A stretch of 8,483 nucleotides of DNA from Treponema sp. UBA7590. GTDB lineage: Bacteria > Spirochaetota > Spirochaetia > Treponematales > Treponemataceae. Below the pieces are notes generated by a model. The model saw only the letters and a program-made list of their open reading frames with translations, was not told the DNA's origin and made no database searches. The translations under genes and the position numbers were made by a program. Shown here piece by piece: positions 1-6,726 of this stretch. Location: the NCBI GenBank assembly GCA_002478955.1, contig DLKK01000050.1, forward strand, positions 1 to 8,483, given 5' to 3'. Within the stretch, counting starts at the first letter, position 1. Each line of letters opens with the position of its first letter.

Positions 1-62
1 GCGCAGTCCGATACCTTGTTCGTACGATAGCTTCGCTATCTACCCGAATTGACGCGCTTTTT
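1..62 (+). repeat. Imperfect palindrome followed by T5; possible terminator or dispersed repeat
   Basis: A perfect 6-bp stem, GATAGC (26-31) and GCTATC (35-40), encloses a TTC loop. It extends outward through GTA (22-24) with TAC (41-43), TTC (19-21) with GAA (46-48), and an outer arm GCGC-a-GTC (1-8) with GAC-GCGC (51-57). The outer arm is followed directly by TTTTT (58-62). This could be the rho-independent terminator of a gene lying upstream of the window, or a dispersed palindromic repeat cut by the window edge. The bulges and internal loops make it a poor textbook terminator. No convincing reading frame ends here. Between 63 and 165 I see only AT-rich leader without a clear promoter. Confidence 0.4.
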
Positions 63-165
63 CTGGTAGCTGATTCAATTTTTTTACTAAAATAATAAAA
101 CTCAACATTCAGGTTAAATAAAAATTGGGCTTTAATAGTTTAGATTTTTACCTGGGACTTTTTTG

Positions 166-2277
166 ATGAAAGAATTCAGAATCTTTTTTGTTGTTTTTAT
201 TGCAGGACTTTTTTGTTTTACGGCTTGCCAGCAGGTAACAGAAAAATATTATGTTGGCTGTTCATATACAGTTTCTTTTGACGCAAATGGCGGAACTGGC
301 AAAATGAAAAGCCAGACTTTTGAGCAGGGAAAGCCGCAGAATCTTTTAAAAAATTCATTTGTTGCGCCAAGCGGAAAAATCTTTGCCGGCTGGGTTCTGG
401 ATTCTGAAGACAAACAGGTTTTATACACCGACAATCAAGTTATTAATATAGAAGAAAACTGTACTTTATATGCAAAATGGAAGATGATTGAAGGAAGCGG
501 CTCTGCTGACGAGACAAAAGAATATGAATTTGTCTTTGATGATTGGCAGACTTCTGACAAAAACATAAAACCTGGTGATGATTTTTACAAATTTGCCGCA
601 GGAAGATTGTTTGACGGAACAGGTGAGGGCATAAAAAGTATTCTTGACGAACAATCTGCTGATGTGAGCGAATTTTACATTGAGCAAGCGGAAAATCCTT
701 CTTTTAATCTTGGAAAAATTGCAAAACAGCTGAAAGATAATCTGGATGAATCAGCTGTGGAAACTGCGCTGAACAATGAGATTTCGGAAATTGATGCAAT
801 TGAAACTCTTGATGATTTTTATAAAAAAATTGCGGAAAATTTGTTTCTGCAGAATTCCGCTTTTATAATTTATCCAGAATATACAGGCAGGATTTCCGCT
901 ATTGATATTGGTTTTGGGGAAGAAGTTGAAGATTCATTAGAAAATGATTCTGGTTCCGAAGATGGTACAGACACGAAAGAACCTGATGAAGAAATTGGTA
1001 AAGCAAAAAAATTTTATCAGGCATTTAAGAACGCTGTGTCGAATAAAGACTGGAAAAAAGACGAAAGCACCGCATATAAAATTCTGAATGAATTCTTGAA
1101 AGCTGATATTGGCATGGATTTGCCAGAACTGGATTTTATAAAAAATCTTGATGAAATTTCCACTCCTGGAACAGAATCTGACCTTTCCCTTGAAAATGCA
1201 AAAGAATTCCTGAAAGTTGGAGCGGTTCAGAACTCGAAAATTTATAATAATATCCTGGAAAACATCTTTAAGACTCAGCCATTTAATTATCCGGTTTTAA
1301 AGGCTTATAAGGAACAGAATGATCCGGACGGTTCAGCGCGCAAAGTCGCTCTTGAGATTTGCGATGAATTTCTGGAAACCTTCAAATCCAGAATCAAAAG
1401 AAACACATGGATGAGCGAAACTTCAAAAAAGAATGCGATAAAAAAAGCTGACTCAATGTATTTTCTTGCCGGCTACCCGGAGGAATTCCCGGAAGAACTT
1501 ATTTTTGAAGATTTTAATCCAGACTCTGACAATTTTATTGATTTTTACAAAGAAATCTCGAAAAAATCAGTCTGCGGATATATAAAGCGTTGCTTTTCTT
1601 CAGAACTTCCGGAAGACAAAAAAATCGCTGACTATTTTATTTTTATTGATGCGCCAGTTACCGCGAATGCTTTTTATTTTCCAGATGTAAATGCGGTGAA
1701 CATTTGCGCTCCGAACCTTGCGAAACCTTTTTTTGACGCGGAATATGCTGCGGCATACAATTATGCGGTGCTAGGTGCGTCCACAATCGGGCATGAAATG
1801 TGCCATGCGTTTGATAATACTGGTTCTCAATATGATGAAAAGGGAAACAAAGCTGACTGGTGGACTGTGAGCGATAAACTGCGCTACAAAGAAAAACAAA
1901 AAGAAATGGAAACACTTTTTAATCAGTATATGATGGAATCTGGCTACACTGTTAATGGTGAAAAAACTCTTGGGGAAAATATGGCGGATTACGGTGGAAT
2001 TGTTGTTGCCTATGAAGCATTTCTGAACAAGAAAAGCCAGGAACTTACAACAGAAGCCTTGACTGTTCAGCGAAAAGTTTTCTTTCAGTCTTATGTTCTT
2101 GCCTGGGCATCTTTGGAGTTGGAAAATGAATTCTCGTTGCGGGAAGATGTTCATGCTCCTGCTGAATTCCGCATAAAAGGTCCGGTCAGCAATATGGACG
2201 ACTGGTATGAGTTATATGATGTTCAGTACGGTGACAAATATTATCTTTTGCCGGAACAAAGAATTGTTTTGTGGTAG
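166..2277 (+). CDS. M13-family (neprilysin/PepO-like) zinc metallopeptidase lipoprotein with N-terminal InlB repeat
   Basis: Probable exported endopeptidase that cleaves peptides outside the cytoplasm while anchored to a membrane by lipid. The N-terminus is a short signal peptide with a hydrophobic core and a relaxed lipobox FTAC, making Cys21 the likely lipidated residue. Residues 34-105 form one InlB/Listeria-Bacteroides repeat (pattern YTVSFDANGG ... YAKW). The M13 N-terminal region starts near a degenerate form of the family motif PGxDFYxYxNG (here PGDDFYKFAAG). The catalytic domain has NAFYFP (501-506), HEMCH (543-547; zinc ligands His543 and His547, catalytic Glu544), GENMAD (Glu604 as third zinc ligand, Asp608), and His663 with Arg669, which match the substrate/transition-state His and Arg of neprilysin in spacing. 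The protein ends in the family's terminal Trp (VLW). All catalytic residues are present, so it should be active. At 703 aa it is normal for M13 once the repeat and an acidic low-complexity stretch (about residues 250-280) are counted. I chose ATG at 166; an in-frame TTG at 163 directly precedes it. A weak TGGGA lies about 8 nt upstream. The physiological substrate cannot be inferred. Confidence 0.93.
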   Translation: MKEFRIFFVVFIAGLFCFTACQQVTEKYYVGCSYTVSFDANGGTGKMKSQTFEQGKPQNLLKNSFVAPSGKIFAGWVLDSEDKQVLYTDNQVINIEENCTLYAKWKMIEGSGSADETKEYEFVFDDWQTSDKNIKPGDDFYKFAAGRLFDGTGEGIKSILDEQSADVSEFYIEQAENPSFNLGKIAKQLKDNLDESAVETALNNEISEIDAIETLDDFYKKIAENLFLQNSAFIIYPEYTGRISAIDIGFGEEVEDSLENDSGSEDGTDTKEPDEEIGKAKKFYQAFKNAVSNKDWKKDESTAYKILNEFLKADIGMDLPELDFIKNLDEISTPGTESDLSLENAKEFLKVGAVQNSKIYNNILENIFKTQPFNYPVLKAYKEQNDPDGSARKVALEICDEFLETFKSRIKRNTWMSETSKKNAIKKADSMYFLAGYPEEFPEELIFEDFNPDSDNFIDFYKEISKKSVCGYIKRCFSSELPEDKKIADYFIFIDAPVTANAFYFPDVNAVNICAPNLAKPFFDAEYAAAYNYAVLGASTIGHEMCHAFDNTGSQYDEKGNKADWWTVSDKLRYKEKQKEMETLFNQYMMESGYTVNGEKTLGENMADYGGIVVAYEAFLNKKSQELTTEALTVQRKVFFQSYVLAWASLELENEFSLREDVHAPAEFRIKGPVSNMDDWYELYDVQYGDKYYLLPEQRIVLW

Positions 2278-2311
2278 ATTGAATTCAGTTTTTTACCCGG
2301 ACGGACGGATG

Positions 2312-2340
2312 TCGAGTTTTTTTAGGACATTTGCTATAAT
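2312..2340 (+). promoter_or_regulatory. Putative promoter with consensus -10 six nt before the ArsC-like start codon
   Basis: A perfect TATAAT lies at 2335-2340, exactly 6 nt before the ATG at 2347. A weak -35 (TCGAGT, 2312-2317) sits 17 bp upstream. Transcription would begin at or next to the start codon, giving a leaderless mRNA. The nearest purine-rich block, AGGA at 2324-2327, is too far from the ATG to act as a ribosome binding site and lies outside the predicted transcript. A 5-bp inverted repeat, ATGTC (2309-2313) and GACAT (2326-2330), flanks a T-run just before the -10 and might be an operator. Confidence 0.55.
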
Positions 2341-2346
2341 TGCTTT

Positions 2347-2703
2347 ATGATTCAGATTTTTGGAACAACAAAGAATTTTGACACAAAAAAGGCGCAGATG
2401 TGGTTCAAGGAGCGGCGGATTCCTTTTCAGTTTGTTGATTTAAAGGAAAAAACTATGAGCCGCGGCGAATTTGAAAGCGTTGTGGAATCTGTTGCGCGCA
2501 CGGCTGGCTCTAAATCGGATGCGGCAGAGCTTTTGGCGGACAAAAAATCGAAAGATTACGCTTCGTTCACATATCTTGATGACGCGGACAAGGAAGAGAA
2601 ACTTTTTGAAAATCAGTTTTTGCTGAAGCTTCCGGTTTGCCGCAACGGAAAAAATGCCGCGACCTGCGGACTTGAACCAAAAATCTGGGAAAACTGGAAA
2701 TGA
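2347..2703 (+). CDS. ArsC/Spx-family thioredoxin-fold protein lacking the active-site cysteine
   Basis: A 118-aa protein matching the ArsC/Spx/YffB family (ArsC fold, a thioredoxin-fold variant). The N-terminal block reads GTTKNFDTKKAQMWFKER, comparable to the family pattern KxCDTxxKAxxWLxxxxI, followed by a PFQFVDLKEK strand. The C-terminal block LLKLPVCRNGK...CG...IWENW matches the family's LLxxPIVxxGKxxxxG...W signature. The Cys expected in the KNCDT-type loop is Phe (residue 11) in this copy, so classical arsenate reductase chemistry is unlikely. Two other cysteines lie in the C-terminal half. By family knowledge such proteins may bind RNA polymerase (Spx) or have unknown roles; neither can be assigned here. 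It is the first gene of an operon with tag: its TGA overlaps the ATG of tag by 4 nt. The start is set by the -10 geometry and by homology beginning at the first residue. Confidence 0.82.
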   Translation: MIQIFGTTKNFDTKKAQMWFKERRIPFQFVDLKEKTMSRGEFESVVESVARTAGSKSDAAELLADKKSKDYASFTYLDDADKEEKLFENQFLLKLPVCRNGKNAATCGLEPKIWENWK

Positions 2704-3380
2704 CAGCCATAAAACCAGATTCAGAAATAATTTTTGACAAAAATCTTCCGCGCTGCAAGTGGTGCAACCTGAAAAACCCAAAATATGTTGCCTACCACGA
2801 CAACGAATGGGGAAAACTAGACGAAAAAAGCACAGACGACAAATATCTTTTTGAAATGATTACGCTCGAAAGTTTTCAGGCGGGACTTTCCTGGGAATGC
2901 GTCTTGAACAAGCGGGAAGATTTCCGTTCTGCCTACGACGGATTCGACCTTGAAAAAGTCTGTGGCTACGGCGAGGAAAAAATCGCAGAACTTTTGGAAA
3001 ATCCAAAAATCATCAGAAACCGGCTAAAAGTAAAGGCAAGCATTTCAAACGCAAGGATTTTTAGGACGATTTGCCTTGAATACGGAAGTTTCTTTAATTT
3101 CATAAAAAAGTTTCTGGACGGATATCTATGCAGTTCTTCTGTTACAGAAAACGAAAATATTGAGGAAAACGCTAAAAACACTGAGAACAAATCAGCTTTT
3201 TCCGGCATAAAAATAATCCACGAGACAGGCAAGGCAACAAACGGACTTTCCGACGCAATCTCCGCAGAATTAAAAAGGCGCGGAATGAAATTCATGGGCA
3301 GCACAATTGTCTATTCATTCCTGCAGGCAATCGGCGTGATTTTTTCGCATGGGGAAGAGTGCTTTTTGTTCAGGGAATGA
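2700..3380 (+). CDS. tag: DNA-3-methyladenine glycosylase I
   Basis: Cytoplasmic base-excision repair enzyme that removes 3-methyladenine from alkylated DNA, leaving an abasic site. The sequence carries the Tag landmarks: RCKWC near residue 18, AYHDNEWG (31-38), LESFQAGLSW (56-65) with the conserved Glu57 and Trp65, NPKIIRNRLKVKASISNAR, RRGMKFMGSTIVYSFLQAIG, and HGEEC near the C-terminus. Cys19, His33, His217 and Cys221 correspond to the zinc-binding Cys4/His17/His175/Cys179 of E. coli Tag. At 226 aa it is longer than E. coli Tag (about 187 aa). The extra length is a longer N-terminus and an Asn/Glu-rich insertion at about residues 146-168, placed before the last conserved block. The ATG overlaps the stop of the ArsC-like gene (ATGA), with GGGA at 2687-2690 as a ribosome binding site, which suggests coupled translation. 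It ends 5 bp from the convergent methyltransferase gene, leaving no room for a separate terminator. Confidence 0.95.
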   Translation: MTAIKPDSEIIFDKNLPRCKWCNLKNPKYVAYHDNEWGKLDEKSTDDKYLFEMITLESFQAGLSWECVLNKREDFRSAYDGFDLEKVCGYGEEKIAELLENPKIIRNRLKVKASISNARIFRTICLEYGSFFNFIKKFLDGYLCSSSVTENENIEENAKNTENKSAFSGIKIIHETGKATNGLSDAISAELKRRGMKFMGSTIVYSFLQAIGVIFSHGEECFLFRE

Positions 3381-3385
3381 GATTT

Positions 3386-4000
3386 TTATTGGGAAACTTT
3401 TTTGCAGATAATATTGAACCATTTTTCGTTTTTACGGTCGGCGCGAGCATCTTCTGTTATCCATTTTTCATACATTTTTAAAGAATCAATTTGCTTTGAA
3501 AACTGGTGAAATTTTTCTTCGTTCATATCGTTAAAAAATCTTCCGTTACGTTCACCTTCAAACGTTCCGTATTTAAATGACGTGTAGAAAATTCCGTTCG
3601 GCTTTAATGCAGCTGCGATTTTTTTTAATACAATTAAAAGTTCTTCTGAATCTAAATGCAAAATTGAAGAGCAAGCCCAAATCCCGTTGTATTGATTTTT
3701 TTCATTGAAATCTAAAAAATTAAGTTGAGAGACATTTATTCCTGTAAATTTGGTGGCAAAAACGCACATTGTTTTTGACCCGTCAATTGCATGAACTTCA
3801 AATCCTTTTTCCAAAAAATATTTTGTGTCGCGTCCAGAGCCGCAGCCGAAGTCTAAAATCTTGTTTCCTGGTTTTAGATATGAAAGAAATTTTTCCTGTG
3901 TTTCAGAAAAATCTACATTCAAAGTTCCGTTTATAAAAGCCTCATCATTCTGGTTGTAATATTCAAGAGTTTTTTCTTTGTAGTTTATTTCATTCTTCAT
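3386..4000 (-). CDS. Class I SAM-dependent methyltransferase, coupled to the nuclease-helicase
   Basis: A 204-aa Rossmann-fold methyltransferase of the small-molecule/TehB-like type (Methyltransf_11/25 group). Motif I is KILDFGCGSGRD (47-58) for SAM binding, and motif II is the acidic HAIDGS (70-75, Asp73). GIWACSSILHL forms the post-motif strand, and LKPNGIFYTSFKYG is the typical beta6 region. There is no DPPY/NPPY or PC catalytic motif, so it does not look like a standard adenine or cytosine DNA methyltransferase; the substrate is unknown. Its ATG overlaps the helicase stop codon by 4 nt (ATGA), with GGAG about 10 nt upstream (complement of 4011-4014), so the two are almost certainly co-translated. 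Similar methyltransferases next to DEAD/DEAH helicases are familiar to me from accessory regions, but the partnership is not functionally explained. The family call is firm and the role is open. Confidence 0.88.
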   Translation of the reverse strand: MKNEINYKEKTLEYYNQNDEAFINGTLNVDFSETQEKFLSYLKPGNKILDFGCGSGRDTKYFLEKGFEVHAIDGSKTMCVFATKFTGINVSQLNFLDFNEKNQYNGIWACSSILHLDSEELLIVLKKIAAALKPNGIFYTSFKYGTFEGERNGRFFNDMNEEKFHQFSKQIDSLKMYEKWITEDARADRKNEKWFNIICKKVSQ

Positions 4001-6639
4001 TTTTGATTTTCTCCAGAGTACAAATTCGTGCTGTCTGCGACAAGGAACCCATCTTTCTGCTGAACAATCTTTGTCTCATAAATATCGCCTTTTGCAAAGT
4101 TCACAAGTTGAGATTCTTCAATTATATTTCCGAGATTTTTGTAGTAATTTCTTAAATCTTCAAGTAGCTGCGTTTTTATTTTTAAAATATCATTTTTTGA
4201 AAGCGAGTCCCACAAAGTGGAATTTATCGCGATGATTCCCAAATCTTTTGAAATGAACATAAACCTTTTCCGCTCAAATTTTTCAAAAGGATTTGTAATC
4301 ATATTTTCTTTGCAGAGTTTTTCATTTTTCAAAAATTCGCTTGTGTACGGACACGATTTTTTATCAACGGAAAGATTCCGGTCAATTCTTTCTTTGTAAA
4401 ACTGAATGTAATCTTTTAAGACGGAATCAATTTTTGCCTCGCCGATTGAATTTGCGTTTTTCAGAAGCGAAAGCAGAAACGGCATTTTATAGGAAAGTGT
4501 GTAGTCCCGCTGTTCAAGGAAATCAAAAAAATCCTTGTGGAGCGTTTTTTCATTGTGTTCAGGAATATTAAGTTTTTTTCTGATGTTTTCCGTATTTTGC
4601 GGGCTGAACATGAATATTTTTTTTGTTCCGAACGGAAAGACTGCGTCTGGAATAATTTTTTTTGCTTTTATCCAGGAATTTATTGTCCCTGTGCTTACAA
4701 AAAATTCTCTTGCAAGCTGTTCAACGCTTAAAAAATCTTTGTATTTTTCGGAAAAATCGTCAATGTCAACTTTTATAATTCGTTCAATTCTTTCTGAAAG
4801 TCCGTCAACTGTGAGCATTTCGCCTTGCTTGTAATCGTTTTTTGTTATAAGCCCGAACGGAACATAATATGGATTTGCAAAAATTGAATGCATTGTGCAA
4901 GGCTGAACCATCGCGCCATATTCGTCTACGACATCGATTATAAAAACGTTTTCTTTTGTGGAAGTTTTTCTAAGTCCGCGTCCGATTTGCTGCAGATACA
5001 TGACTTTCGAAAGAGTAGGCCGCGCCATCACGATAATTTTTAATAACGGATAATCCCAGCCTTCGCTAATCATATTGCAGGTGCACAAAAAGCGGATTTT
5101 TTTGTCTGAAAAATCTTTCATCGTCTTTTCTGAGTTGAGGTCTCTGCTTGTGTAGGATGCGGCGGAGATCCCATAGGAATTCAAGATTTTTGCCATTTCT
5201 TTTGAATGGTTTGTGTTTACGCAAAAAATCAGTCCCTGTTCATTCTGAAATTTTCCCGAAGAAAAATATTTTTTTAAGATTTCCGCAATCAGCTCGTTTC
5301 GGGAAGTTACACGGATTGATTTTTCCAGGTCAGCATTCACATAATCTTTTCCATTGAACCGGATTTTGCTTAAATCAACATTAGTCTCAATTCTGTAGAC
5401 ATTCGCCTGCGCGACAATTCCTTTTTTCATCGCCTCGGAAAGAGAAAGCTGGGTTTTGTAGGCGCCAAAAATTGATTCAAGTTTCTTTTTGTCCGGACGC
5501 TGGTCGGTTGCGGTAAGTCCGATTAAAAAATCCGGCGAGAAATATTGAATTACGCGTTTATAAGTCGGCGCGACTGCGTGGTGTGCCTCGTCTGCAACGA
5601 TGTATGAATATTCTTCCGGGGAAAAGTTTCTGTAGTTTCTGGCAAGAAAGGAATATGTTTTTATGCCGATTTTTTTTGTTAGCTCAGGAAGATTTTCGGA
5701 TATGCGCTTTTTCCAGTCTTCAATTATGTCTTTGTTTGGGGCAAGAATCAGGGCTTTGAAATTCTTTTTTTGCTTTGAAAACAGTTTTAAATCTTCTTCT
5801 ATTATTTTTGATTTTCCTGCGGCTGTCGGAAGAACGACTAGAAATGTGCTGATTCCGTTTTTCCGCGATTTTTGAATGTCTTCAAGCGTCAGTTTTTGAT
5901 GCTCGTAAAGTTTTACTGTCCGGCTTGCAATGATTCCAGTCCGGCTGAATTTTTTTGTGTCTGAGCCAAAAAAGCGTTTTATGTCGTCCTGAATTTTTTC
6001 CTCAAATTTGCAGTCCTCGGTTGAAAATCTGTAAAGTTTGATTCCCCATTTTGTGCATTCGTTTTGTTTTGCAAGCTGTTTTCTGTATTTTTCAATTCCG
6101 ATAATTTGCGGATGATGATAATTTATGCCGTTTTCTTCAACAGCGATGTCACCGTCGGCCGTATGGATTAAATAATCAAGAAAAAATGTGTTTCCTTTTT
6201 CATCCGTGATTGAATATTCCTTGTTTAGAAAACTTAAACTGGATTCGCCGTAGACTTTTGAAAATTCTTCTTCAAAATAAAATTCCAGCGGAGAACTTTC
6301 TGCAAAATCTTCGCGGTTCGCTGCCGTTTTTTGCCTTGCAATTTTTATTTCCGGATTTTCAATATTTTTGTTTCTGTCATAAAATAAAAAGTCCCTTGCC
6401 GATTCCTCGTCTTCTTTTAAAAATCTGTAGACTTCAGAAAATTCCTTCATGTAAGAATTTTGTTTGTCCGTCAAAAGCGAATAATTTATTTCGATAAGTT
6501 TTTTTGAATTTGTCCGGCAGATTCCGCTGTCAATTATGACAGCTTTATCGTTTAAAACATAAAAATCACTTTTTCCACCGTTTGCATACCACACTGTTTC
6601 TTTTGGTATTAAGTGATTAAAAAATGAGATTGAAGCCAT
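3997..6639 (-). CDS. PD-(D/E)XK-like nuclease + SF2 DEAH helicase + HTH protein, probable defence effector
   Basis: An 880-aa multidomain protein. Residues about 113-225 resemble a DUF559/Vsr-like nuclease: SSPLEF...E (115-125), then Asp155 (FLDY), then IAVEENG (165-171), then NYHHP, and finally GIKLYRFS. This fits D-Xn-E-x-N, with Asn170 where the classical Lys would be. The SF2 helicase core follows: a Q-motif-like LYEHQ, Walker A PTAAGKS (271-277, Lys276), DEAH (350-353), TAT (376-378), motif V SEGWDYP (525-531) and motif VI QQIGRGLR (550-557). Near 637-662, LSVEQLAREFFVSTGTINSWI is a helix-turn-helix of the excisionase/MerR type. The last ~200 residues (SYKMPFLLSLL..., NPFEKFERKRFMF) look like the C-terminal region of restriction-like helicases, but I cannot name the domain. 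AAGGA is spaced 7 nt from the ATG (complement of 6647-6650). Expected role: ATP-driven translocation on nucleic acid with cleavage, plausibly anti-phage or DNA processing. It is the first gene of an operon with the methyltransferase and is divergent from brnTA. Confidence 0.9.
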   Translation of the reverse strand: MASISFFNHLIPKETVWYANGGKSDFYVLNDKAVIIDSGICRTNSKKLIEINYSLLTDKQNSYMKEFSEVYRFLKEDEESARDFLFYDRNKNIENPEIKIARQKTAANREDFAESSPLEFYFEEEFSKVYGESSLSFLNKEYSITDEKGNTFFLDYLIHTADGDIAVEENGINYHHPQIIGIEKYRKQLAKQNECTKWGIKLYRFSTEDCKFEEKIQDDIKRFFGSDTKKFSRTGIIASRTVKLYEHQKLTLEDIQKSRKNGISTFLVVLPTAAGKSKIIEEDLKLFSKQKKNFKALILAPNKDIIEDWKKRISENLPELTKKIGIKTYSFLARNYRNFSPEEYSYIVADEAHHAVAPTYKRVIQYFSPDFLIGLTATDQRPDKKKLESIFGAYKTQLSLSEAMKKGIVAQANVYRIETNVDLSKIRFNGKDYVNADLEKSIRVTSRNELIAEILKKYFSSGKFQNEQGLIFCVNTNHSKEMAKILNSYGISAASYTSRDLNSEKTMKDFSDKKIRFLCTCNMISEGWDYPLLKIIVMARPTLSKVMYLQQIGRGLRKTSTKENVFIIDVVDEYGAMVQPCTMHSIFANPYYVPFGLITKNDYKQGEMLTVDGLSERIERIIKVDIDDFSEKYKDFLSVEQLAREFFVSTGTINSWIKAKKIIPDAVFPFGTKKIFMFSPQNTENIRKKLNIPEHNEKTLHKDFFDFLEQRDYTLSYKMPFLLSLLKNANSIGEAKIDSVLKDYIQFYKERIDRNLSVDKKSCPYTSEFLKNEKLCKENMITNPFEKFERKRFMFISKDLGIIAINSTLWDSLSKNDILKIKTQLLEDLRNYYKNLGNIIEESQLVNFAKGDIYETKIVQQKDGFLVADSTNLYSGENQK

Positions 6640-6682
6640 TTTTTTGTCCTTAATAACGGTCGTTTTTTTGGACAGATTTTTT

Positions 6683-6697
6683 GTTTACATGTTTACA
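6683..6697. repeat. Direct repeat GTTTACA x2 over the brnT -35 box
   Basis: GTTTACA occurs at 6683-6689 and again at 6691-6697, separated by one T. The second copy contains the -35 hexamer of the brnT promoter, and ACATGT (6687-6692) at the junction is a small palindrome. BrnA is known to repress its own promoter, and a repeat covering the -35 is a reasonable operator candidate. No binding is shown by sequence alone. Confidence 0.4.
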
Positions 6698-6720
6698 GTA
6701 GTTACTTTTCAGTATATACT
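6692..6720 (+). promoter_or_regulatory. Strong sigma70-type promoter for brnTA
   Basis: TTTACA (6692-6697, 5 of 6 to consensus) and TATACT (6715-6720, 5 of 6) are separated by the ideal 17 bp. The -10 ends 6 nt before the brnT ATG at 6727, and I see no Shine-Dalgarno, so the toxin mRNA would be leaderless or nearly so. By contrast, brnA has a very strong ribosome binding site, which would favour antitoxin synthesis over toxin. Confidence 0.75.
6711..6720. promoter_or_regulatory. Palindromic -10 box, possibly shared by divergent promoters
   Basis: AGTATATACT is a perfect 10-bp palindrome that reads TATACT on both strands. On the minus strand it could be the -10 of the helicase-methyltransferase operon, giving a leader of about 65 nt. 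The matching minus-strand -35 would lie inside the first codons of brnT and is weak (TTCAAC at 16-bp spacing). If used, the two promoters would compete for the same site. The plus-strand use is well supported; the minus-strand use is inference. Confidence 0.4.
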
Positions 6721-6726
6721 TTCACT

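Noticed and set aside
1..95. Open frame from the window edge to 95 as the tail of an upstream gene
   Set aside because: About 30 codons overlap the palindrome and the residues match no family I recognise, so coding cannot be supported.
1658..2154. Minus-strand ORFs opposite the M13 catalytic domain
   Set aside because: They have Phe/His-rich composition typical of antisense translation, and the plus strand carries the zinc peptidase motifs.
2278..2325. Possible terminator after the M13 gene (GAC...GTC followed by GAGTTTTTTT)
   Set aside because: The stem is only 3 bp with no G+C-rich extension; the T-run alone is not enough in this AT-rich DNA.
4341..4834. Several plus-strand ORFs of 60-100 aa inside the helicase gene
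   Set aside because: They are antisense shadows without ribosome binding sites or recognisable domains; the minus-strand frame has clear conserved motifs.
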